Of a stretch of 44,653 nt of DNA, positions 26,027 through 32,111 are shown in pieces. Position numbers and translations under genes: made by a program. Under the pieces are notes generated by a model, which saw only the letters and a list, made by a program, of their open reading frames with translations, ran no database searches and was not told where the DNA came from. Every line of letters begins with the position of its first letter. Position 1 is the stretch's first letter. The stretch is from Sphingomonas bacterium (GTDB lineage Bacteria; Pseudomonadota; Alphaproteobacteria; Sphingomonadales; Sphingomonadaceae). The DNA lies in NCBI GenBank assembly GCA_030149245.1, contig JASBRX010000027.1, positions 1-44,653 of the forward strand, written 5' to 3'.

Positions 26027-27958
26027 CTAGTGATTGCCCCGCTCGCTCCAGCGGATGAAGCGGCCGGTCTGGACCGCGCGCGGCAGCAGCTGCGCCAGCT
26101 CGAACCGCCGGGCTTCGGCGGCGGCGGCATCCTCGGGCCAGGTGTCGAGCAGCTGCTTGAGACGCGGGAGATCGAGCATCTCGGCGGCGAGCGGCACCTG
26201 CGCCAGCCGCTCGATCTCCGCCGCGAAGCTCTCGCGCTGCGCGGTGATCCGCGTGAACCATTCCGGGTTTTGCCGACCGAAACCGCGCTCGGCCAGCACG
26301 GCTTCGGGCAGGCGATCGGCGAGTACGCGGCGCGCCAGGCTCCGCTGCACGCCGCCCAACAAATATTGATCGCGCGGGATTGCGAGACAAAATTCGGTCA
26401 GGTCGGGATCGGCCAGCGGGTCGCGGAGCTCCAGCCCGTAATAGGCGCGGACGGCGCGAATGGTCTCGATCATCCGGACCCGCTGCGCGCCGAGATGATG
26501 CACGATCAGCTTGCGGCTGTCGCTGCCGTATAGGGCAAGGCCATCCTCCCCCTGTGCCGCCAGCGCCGCGTCCAGGCCCACCTGTGCCGCGAAATCCGAC
26601 CGGATCGCAGCATATTTGGTGGAGGGTGCCGCATCGCCATGCCGCCAGCGCCACAGGGCTGCGCGCAATTTGGCCGGCAGCGCAGGGATCAGCACCTCTC
26701 CCTTGAGCGTCCCCCACACCGTATTCTGCCGATACCGCGCGACACCCGGGAGCAGCCGGACGAGCTTGTCGATGCGGCCGGTGCGGGCAAAATCGCCGAG
26801 CCCGCGCATCCCGCTATAGCTGAGCGTCAGATTGCCCGACTGGCCGGTCAGCAGAACATTGTGCCCGTTACCCTGCGCGGTGCGATAGGCCGGGTCCAAC
26901 CAGCCAATGTGATTGGCATTGATCACTGGCCGCCCCCCGGCGATGAAAAAGGCGGTTGGGTCCAGCTCGATCGACGCCGGATCGTCCGAATGGCAGAAAT
27001 GCGGCTGGAGATTGGGGTAGCGCGCCGCGAGTGCATCGACATAAGGCCGCTCGCGATCATACCACCCGCCCCGCCCGGCAAGCGCATGCCCTGGCGGCGG
27101 TTCGACCGTGTAGCTCTGTAATGACTGCGGGGCGAGGATCCGCGCCGCCGACGCCGCCACCCCCGCGCTGTCGAGGCCACCGGACAATGTCACGCCCGGC
27201 GTGGTGGCGGCGCGCAGGCTACGCCGAACCGCTTGATCAAGCAGCGCGCGCGCCGCGTCGACATACGCCGCCGGCGATTTCAACTGCACGCGACGGCGGG
27301 GATCGAGCCGCCAGAACGTGCGCTCCTGCACACCGGCCGGGCCGGCGACGACATGACACCCGGGCGCGACGAGGCGGATATCCTTGTACAGTGTGTCGAC
27401 CGGGTCGCCGACTGCGGCGGTGAACTGCAGCGCCAGTTGCAGCGGATCGATCTGCTGTGGAACGCCCGGAAATTGATGCAGCGCGCTGAGCGTCGTGGCG
27501 AACCAGACCCCGGACGGGCGCGCGTGCCAATAGATGGTCCGCAGCGCCATCGGCGCCACGAACAGATGCAGGCGCCGGTCACGTGGATCCCATAGGGCGC
27601 AGGCAAAGTCGCCCTGCAACCGGTGCAGCGCATCGAATCCATGTCGGGCCAGCCACGCCGCCGCGACTTCAGAGTCCGGGGTCCGCGGGCGCAGGCCGAG
27701 ATCGGCAATCAGCGCCGCCGGATCGAACAGATACCCGTCGAACAGCACGACCCGGCCCGCCACGTCCGCGATTGGCTGACGCTCGGATCGGTCCTCATCC
27801 GTGACGATACGCTGCGCATGCGCGAGCGTGGCGACATCATCCCGCCACGCGCGGACCTTAGCGAGGCCCGCCCCAAGAAAGGGCGCACCGGCACGGGCTT
27901 TGTCCTGCGCCGTCAGCGCTTGTGCCGAAAACGCAATATAACCGCGAAAATCGCTCAT
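26027..27958 (-). CDS. Asparagine-synthetase-like lasso peptide cyclase
   Basis: 643-residue homologue of class B asparagine synthetase. The N-terminal half keeps the glutaminase fold (FDGYLFDPAALIADLG, LQGDFACALWDPRDRRLHLF), but position 2 is Ser, not the catalytic Cys, so it cannot release ammonia; lasso cyclases share this. The C-terminal half has the ATP-pyrophosphatase loop GVTLSGGLDSAGVAASAARI and LLTGQSGNLTLSYSG. It should adenylate an Asp/Glu side chain in the precursor and let the core N-terminus attack to form a macrolactam. It starts 30 bp after the precursor stop and is followed by the PqqD-like gene. Family membership is clear; ring formation on this precursor is inference. Confidence 0.88.
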   Translation of the reverse strand: MSDFRGYIAFSAQALTAQDKARAGAPFLGAGLAKVRAWRDDVATLAHAQRIVTDEDRSERQPIADVAGRVVLFDGYLFDPAALIADLGLRPRTPDSEVAAAWLARHGFDALHRLQGDFACALWDPRDRRLHLFVAPMALRTIYWHARPSGVWFATTLSALHQFPGVPQQIDPLQLALQFTAAVGDPVDTLYKDIRLVAPGCHVVAGPAGVQERTFWRLDPRRRVQLKSPAAYVDAARALLDQAVRRSLRAATTPGVTLSGGLDSAGVAASAARILAPQSLQSYTVEPPPGHALAGRGGWYDRERPYVDALAARYPNLQPHFCHSDDPASIELDPTAFFIAGGRPVINANHIGWLDPAYRTAQGNGHNVLLTGQSGNLTLSYSGMRGLGDFARTGRIDKLVRLLPGVARYRQNTVWGTLKGEVLIPALPAKLRAALWRWRHGDAAPSTKYAAIRSDFAAQVGLDAALAAQGEDGLALYGSDSRKLIVHHLGAQRVRMIETIRAVRAYYGLELRDPLADPDLTEFCLAIPRDQYLLGGVQRSLARRVLADRLPEAVLAERGFGRQNPEWFTRITAQRESFAAEIERLAQVPLAAEMLDLPRLKQLLDTWPEDAAAAEARRFELAQLLPRAVQTGRFIRWSERGNH

Positions 27959-27988
27959 GCGTTACGGCAGCAAGCCGTCGTTCGCCGG

Positions 27989-28159
27989 TTACGACTGGGT
28001 GAAAATGCCCAGGCCGTCGTCACCGGGGTTCGAATCAAGCTGCGTGAATTCGGAAATCGAAAACATTTCGACCGACTGAAGCGGGGCGACCCACGCGGCC
28101 GACACGGCTTCCGGCGACACCGAACCCGTCACGTCTGCACCGATTTGCTGGTTATCCAT
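27989..28159 (-). CDS. Candidate lasso-type RiPP precursor peptide
   Basis: 56-residue ORF, the first gene of the precursor-cyclase-PqqD operon, with AGGGAG 9 bp before its ATG. Leader about 1-40, with a W-x-x-P-L...F...T pattern (WVAPLQSVEMFSISEFT) like the Y-x-x-P-x-L leader motif that B1 proteins bind. By the Thr(-2) rule, Thr39 precedes a 16-residue core LDSNPGDDGLGIFTQS. Asp at core positions 7 and 8 could close a 7- or 8-residue ring on Leu1, leaving a tail with Ile12/Phe13 and Gln15 as possible plugs. Leu is an uncommon first residue but is known (lagmysin). Monoisotopic mass by hand: 1634.74 linear, 1616.73 after loss of water. The core and ring are predictions. Confidence 0.75.
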   Translation of the reverse strand: MDNQQIGADVTGSVSPEAVSAAWVAPLQSVEMFSISEFTQLDSNPGDDGLGIFTQS

Positions 28160-28406
28160 TGTGATCGCTCCCTCTTAAGTCCGGCCCGGTCCGGCAGTTC
28201 AGACACCACCACATGCCAGGCCACCCAGTTGCCGATTGCGGTATTGAAAAGCACGCCGGAAGGCAACCGGAACCAGCCTCGGAACGGTCGTTTTGGTGCG
28301 AATTGTCGGGCTCGATCGGGAAACGCGCATGCCGCGCAGGGGTCGCGCCGCGTCGGCTGCACTTTCCCCTCGCCTTTCACGCGTGCGGCGTTAAACATTG
28401 CGGCAG

Positions 28407-28422
28407 CTGACAACGTTATCAG
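28407..28422. promoter_or_regulatory. LacI-type operator palindrome upstream of sugar transporter
   Basis: CTGACAACGTTATCAG is a 16 bp palindrome around a central CG with a single mismatched pair, the form bound by LacI/GalR-family repressors. It ends on the ribosome-binding site of the transporter gene, so bound repressor would block initiation or elongation. No LacI-family gene is in the window. Confidence 0.6.
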
Positions 28423-28432
28423 GAGAGGGGCT

Positions 28433-29866
28433 TTGGCTGCACCCGTCACGAATATGAGCTCGACCGACCCGAATTCGGGCGATCCGGGCGCACAGGGGGT
28501 GAACGCCCCGGACCTTCAGGTCTTTGTCTTCGCCCTATTCTTCATCTTCGGCGGCATCACATCGCTCAACGACGTGATCATCCCCAAGCTGAAAGAGCTG
28601 TTCACGCTCAACTTCACCCAGGCGATGCTGATCCAGTTCTGCTTCTTCACCGCCTATCTGGTGGTGGGTATCCCGGGTGCGAAGCTGGTCAAAAAGCTGG
28701 GCTATATGCGCGGCGCGGTGGCGGGCCTGGCCATCATGATCGTTGGCTGCCTGCTGTTCATCCCGGCGGCGCAGACCGCAACTTACGCGCTGTTCCTCGG
28801 CGCCTTGTTCGTACTGGCAAGCGGCGTGGTGATCGTGCAGGTCGTCGCCAATCCGCTGATCTCGCTGCTCGGCAAGCCGGAGACTGCACATAGCCGCCTG
28901 ACCTTTGCCCAGGCGTTCAATTCGCTCGGTACGACCGTGTTCCCCTATGTCGGCGCGATCGTGATTCTGGGCAGCCTTGCCGCCGTGACGGCCGACCAGT
29001 TGTCGGGTGCCGAACTTGCTGCCTATCGCACGGCCGAAAGCCAAGCGATCGTCAATGGCTATCTCGGCATCGCCGCAGCGCTGGCCGTTGTCGCCATCGC
29101 CGTCTGGGCATTCCGCAACCGGCTTCCGCACAGCGCCAACACCATGGGCGACAAGGAATTCGTCAGCGTCCCGCGCTATGCGGCTGGTCTGGTGCTGTTC
29201 ATCATCGGTGCGGTGCTTGCCGTCCAAGTCAATGCGATCGCCGGACTTGTCCTGATCATGGCCGCTCCCATCGTCTGGCTCTATGGCAACGACCTGCTCT
29301 CACGCCGTCGCTTCAGCTTCGGCGCGCTGTGCATTTTCCTCTATGTCGGTGCCGAGGTTTCGATCGGGTCGCTGATCATCAACTATCTCGCGCTCGACCG
29401 GGTGCTCGGCCAGCCGGATTCGGTGATCGGCTGGATGGTCTCGATCTATTGGGGCGGCGCGATGGTCGGTCGCTTCATCGGGTCGGCACTGATGCGCGTC
29501 ATCAGCCCGGGCAAGCTGCTGGCGTTCGTTGCGATCGGCGCGATCGCCCTGATCGTGATTTCCGCCAACACGACCGGCACGGTTGCTGCCTATTCGCTGC
29601 TGGCAATTGGCCTGATGAACTCGATCATGTTCCCGACGATCTTCAGCCTGGCCAGTGAGAAGCTGGGCAGCCGGGCGGCGGACGGGTCGGGCATCATCAA
29701 CGTCGCCATTTTCGGCGGCGCGGTCATCCCGCTCGCGACCGGTGCGATTGCCGACAACACCGGCAGCCTCGCCATCGCGTTCGCGCTGCCCGCCTTGTGC
29801 TACGCCATCATCGCCGGCTTCGGCTACTACTCCCGTCGCCCCTATGACGGGCCGGTCGCGGGGTAA
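28433..29866 (+). CDS. FucP/GluP-type sugar:proton symporter (MFS)
   Basis: 477-residue inner-membrane transporter with 12 predicted helices. It matches the fucose/glucose-galactose permease group: FFIFGGITSLNDVIIPKLKE at TM1, FFTAYLVVGIPGAKLVKKLGY, QVVANPLISLLGKPETAHSRL, TFAQAFNSLGTTVFPYVG, and late MNSIMFPTIFSLASEKLG. The preferred start is TTG 28433, since AGGAGAGGGG stands 7 bp before it; the ATG at 28454 has no ribosome site. The upstream LacI-type palindrome suggests induction by a sugar. It diverges from the RiPP operon. It could feed sugars released by the pectin locus, but this is inference. Confidence 0.92.
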   Translation: MAAPVTNMSSTDPNSGDPGAQGVNAPDLQVFVFALFFIFGGITSLNDVIIPKLKELFTLNFTQAMLIQFCFFTAYLVVGIPGAKLVKKLGYMRGAVAGLAIMIVGCLLFIPAAQTATYALFLGALFVLASGVVIVQVVANPLISLLGKPETAHSRLTFAQAFNSLGTTVFPYVGAIVILGSLAAVTADQLSGAELAAYRTAESQAIVNGYLGIAAALAVVAIAVWAFRNRLPHSANTMGDKEFVSVPRYAAGLVLFIIGAVLAVQVNAIAGLVLIMAAPIVWLYGNDLLSRRRFSFGALCIFLYVGAEVSIGSLIINYLALDRVLGQPDSVIGWMVSIYWGGAMVGRFIGSALMRVISPGKLLAFVAIGAIALIVISANTTGTVAAYSLLAIGLMNSIMFPTIFSLASEKLGSRAADGSGIINVAIFGGAVIPLATGAIADNTGSLAIAFALPALCYAIIAGFGYYSRRPYDGPVAG

Positions 29867-29880
29867 GGTCCGAAAAGGTC

Positions 29881-29916
29881 GAAGGGGCCGGCGGGAGGGA
29901 TCGCGCCGGCCCCTTC
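29881..29916 (+). terminator. Strong hairpin after sugar transporter
   Basis: Perfect 13 bp stem GAAGGGGCCGGCG/CGCCGGCCCCTTC with a 10-nt loop, 15 bp after the stop codon. It has no T tract, so it may mainly protect the 3' end. Confidence 0.55.
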
Positions 29917-29932
29917 TTCGGGGGATCTGAGA

Positions 29933-29963
29933 GGGGACGTGCAGTCAGCGCGTCCCCTTGTTT
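29933..29963 (+). terminator. Second hairpin with T-rich end after sugar transporter
   Basis: GGGGACG (29933-29939) pairs with CGTCCCC (29951-29957), followed by TTGTTT. With the preceding hairpin it makes a tandem terminator facing the convergent small gene at 29967. Confidence 0.5.
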
Positions 29964-29966
29964 ATG

Positions 29967-30296
29967 TCAGGCCGCGATCGCGTCCTGGCTGGGCAGGCCA
30001 GGCATGGCGTCGACCCAGTAATCATCGACCGAGCAACCCGGCACCAGCGACGGGGCGCACAGCAGGGCCACGCAATCGGCGAGCTGCGGTGCTTCCATCG
30101 GGCCGATCGTCTCTTCGACCATGTCCTCGCACCCGCCGGGCGCGGCCAGCAAACGCGCGCGCGCCGCGTTCCACAGGCAGGTCGCATCGGTCAGGGTCAG
30201 CGTGACGCTCACGCGGAATTCGGGCTGCGGGCCCATGCCCCAGACGCGGCGGTCGGGGTCGTTCTTCAGCAGTTGCGTTTCCCGCGGGTCCATCAT
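29967..30296 (-). CDS. Hypothetical protein, 109 residues
   Basis: Not recognised. Soluble, acidic protein starting MMDPRETQLLKNDPDRRVWG, then a beta-type segment FRVSVTLTLTDA, followed by a helical region with five Cys (TCLWN, GGCED, DCVALLC, PGCSVDD). No signal peptide or membrane segment. AGGGAACGAGC precedes the ATG at 30296, and codon use fits the genome, so I regard it as a real gene. Next to a similarly sized unknown gene in the same direction (30413-30826) and flagellin beyond that. The clustered Cys could bind a metal, but no standard motif is present. Confidence 0.6.
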   Translation of the reverse strand: MMDPRETQLLKNDPDRRVWGMGPQPEFRVSVTLTLTDATCLWNAARARLLAAPGGCEDMVEETIGPMEAPQLADCVALLCAPSLVPGCSVDDYWVDAMPGLPSQDAIAA

Positions 30297-30412
30297 GCTC
30301 GTTCCCTGATTTCGAGCGCTGTCGTCTGGTTCCAAATGCCGGTTGCGGGTCCAGAACGAAATACTGCGCGATTACCTATTGTAGAACTACAATGCCGTCG
30401 TGCCGGCTGAAC

Positions 30413-30826
30413 CTATGCCGCCTCCGCCGCTGCTGAGAGGCTGCCCAGCGCCCGCGCATGTGCACCCACGATGCAAAGTTCGGCATAGAGTCGGTCCCAC
30501 ATCGTCGCGGGGATGGTCAGAATCGCGTCGTCGAGCAGATGCCGGCGCACCTCGATCCGCACGACCGGATCGTGCGAGAGGCTGAACGTCGCAGCGAGCG
30601 GGCCGAACGAAGTTTCGTCAGGCAGCTGCTGGCGTCCCGCGAGCCGCGCCGCGACAAGATAGCCGCACAACAAGTCCGCACCATGCACGTCGAGCCGCAC
30701 CTCTGCATCAAGATCGGGTCGACCAAGCCGGATCGACGGGCCGCGCGCGCCGCTGTCGATCGTGACCCGAAGCCGGATACCGGTGGCGTCGATGATTTCT
30801 CGGATGCGGGGGGCGCTGGTTACCAT
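30413..30826 (-). CDS. Hypothetical protein, 137 residues
   Basis: Not recognised. Begins MVTSAPRIREIIDATGIRLRV. The first half reads as beta-strands (VRLDVHGADLLCGYLVAARL), the second as mixed strand/helix (LSHDPVVRIEVRRHLL) with an alanine-rich end. No signal or membrane segment. There is no clear ribosome-binding site; a TATAAC box 8 bp before the ATG raises the possibility of a leaderless message. It lies between flagellin and another small unknown on the minus strand. A flagellar role is possible only by position. Confidence 0.5.
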   Translation of the reverse strand: MVTSAPRIREIIDATGIRLRVTIDSGARGPSIRLGRPDLDAEVRLDVHGADLLCGYLVAARLAGRQQLPDETSFGPLAATFSLSHDPVVRIEVRRHLLDDAILTIPATMWDRLYAELCIVGAHARALGSLSAAAEAA

Positions 30827-30928
30827 GCCATTGTTATAGAAACGACGATGCCGACGCGGGTGTCCAGAGTGGGAATTTCGTCGCAAATTCGGGGGATAGG
30901 CCCTGCCGTTGCAGACGCGCGCTCCGGC

Positions 30929-30965
30929 AAAAAAACGGGCCGGAACGCTCGCGCGTCCCGACCCG
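30929..30965 (-). terminator. Intrinsic terminator of flagellin gene
   Basis: On the minus strand a 13 bp stem (CGGGTCGGGACGC/GCGTTCCGGCCCG with two G-T pairs) is closed by a GCGA tetraloop and followed by seven T. It starts about 20 bp after the flagellin stop. A textbook strong terminator for an abundant message. Confidence 0.88.
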
Positions 30966-30986
30966 CCTTTGTCAGGGTAGTTATTA

Positions 30987-31805
30987 TTAACGGAACAGCG
31001 AGGTGATCGTCTGCGGCGCCTGGTTGGCGATCGACAGCGCCTGAACGCCAAGCTGCTGCTTGACCTGCAGCGCCTGCAGACGGGCCGATTCCTTCGCCAG
31101 GTCGGCGTCGACAAGGTTGCCGATGCCGCTCTCGATCACGTCCGACAGCTTGCTGACGAACGACTGCTGGCCCTCGATCTTACGCGAGGCAGCGCCCAGA
31201 GTGCTCATCTTGGTGTTGATGGCAGCAGCCTGGGTCTCGAGCGTGCCCACCATCGTCTCCGCCGTGGCGGCGTCGGTGAAGGTGGCGCCGATTGCGGTCA
31301 CGACCGCAGTCATGTCCTGGTTCGCCACGTCGAGCGTCGCAGCCGCCATATCGGTCGACTGCAGCGCGGCGACGGTGCCGCCAGCCGCCTTCAGCAGGTT
31401 GGTTCCATTGAACTCGCTGGAATCGATGATCGTGTTGATCTGATCCTTGAGCGCAGTGAAATCTTCCCCGAGGGAGGTACGGCTGTTCGCATCCAGACCC
31501 GCGTCCGAAGCTTCGATCGCCTTGGCCTTCATCTGATTGACGAGGTCGGAGATCTGCTCGGCACCGGCCACCGCGACGTCAACCGTGCTCTTTGCACGGC
31601 TGAGCGACGAACCGACCGACTTCAGGCCACCCAGGTCGCCGCGAAGCGTCTGAGCAACAGCGAAGGCAGCCGAGTCGTCCTTGGTCGACGCGACGTTCAT
31701 ACCGGTGTTGATGCGGCTCTGGGTGGTAGCCAGGGACTTGTTGGTCTGATTCAGGCTCTGGAGAGCCGCCATCGCGCCATTGTTCGTGTTAACCGAAAAA
31801 CCCAT
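30987..31805 (-). CDS. Flagellin
   Basis: Structural subunit of the flagellar filament, exported by the flagellar type III system. The 272 residues form the short alphaproteobacterial type with both conserved coiled-coil ends: the N-terminus (SLNQTNKSLATTQSRINTGMNV, quoted in part, then DDSAAFAVAQTLRGDL) and the C-terminus (VDADLAKESARLQALQVKQQ, ALSIANQAPQTITSLFR). The variable middle domain is very short. I take the ATG at 31805 (MGFSVNTN), 8 bp after AAGGA. An ATG two codons earlier sits too close to it. Monocistronic with its own terminator; a CtrA-like box lies 143 bp upstream. No other flagellar gene is in the window. Confidence 0.95.
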   Translation of the reverse strand: MGFSVNTNNGAMAALQSLNQTNKSLATTQSRINTGMNVASTKDDSAAFAVAQTLRGDLGGLKSVGSSLSRAKSTVDVAVAGAEQISDLVNQMKAKAIEASDAGLDANSRTSLGEDFTALKDQINTIIDSSEFNGTNLLKAAGGTVAALQSTDMAAATLDVANQDMTAVVTAIGATFTDAATAETMVGTLETQAAAINTKMSTLGAASRKIEGQQSFVSKLSDVIESGIGNLVDADLAKESARLQALQVKQQLGVQALSIANQAPQTITSLFR

Positions 31806-31947
31806 GATCATATTCCTTCTGGAAAAAAGTGGCCGCTTCTGCAGCCAGGCCTAGGACGCCGGCCCAGCGACGGGCTGCACAGCGCCTCCCGCTTTTGCAT
31901 TGTGGGAGAACGGACCGCGATCCGGTCGCGGCCGGGCAATATTGATG

Positions 31948-31963
31948 GTTAGCAGCGAGTTAA
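31948..31963. promoter_or_regulatory. CtrA-like box between flagellin and chemoreceptor
   Basis: On the minus strand TTAA-N7-CTAAC, one mismatch from the CtrA consensus TTAA-N7-TTAAC. It is almost midway in the 306 bp divergent region (143 bp before flagellin, 149 bp before the chemoreceptor). CtrA controls motility genes in many alphaproteobacteria. Apart from it I see no convincing sigma-54 or sigma-28 promoter in 31806-32111. Confidence 0.45.
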
Positions 31964-32111
31964 GCTTCATCACCGCATGTTGCGACGCATCATAGTTGGG
32001 CGATTCTCGACCTCTGCACGACCGCGCGAGCCGTTACGGGTCTATATTGACGGGACGAGAGGGCGCTCATCGCGGCGCCCCCGATTTGCGACATTCAAGG
32101 GCACGAAACCG

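Noticed and set aside
28129..28398. 89-codon minus-strand ORF overlapping the start of the RiPP precursor, ending in an Arg-rich segment
   Set aside because: No ribosome-binding site, mixed codon use, and it overlaps the well-supported 56-residue precursor by 31 bp; likely a chance frame in the promoter region, though an upstream coupled ORF cannot be excluded.
31806..31960. Sigma-54 or sigma-28 promoter for flagellin
   Set aside because: No TGGCAC-N5-TTGC or TAAA-N15-GCCGATAA match at the right spacing; only weak partial resemblances.
31977..32111. Longer chemoreceptor with a 45-residue N-terminal extension
   Set aside because: The extension is basic, has no similarity to chemoreceptors and would place cytoplasmic sequence before the first membrane helix without support; ATG 32112 fits the family.
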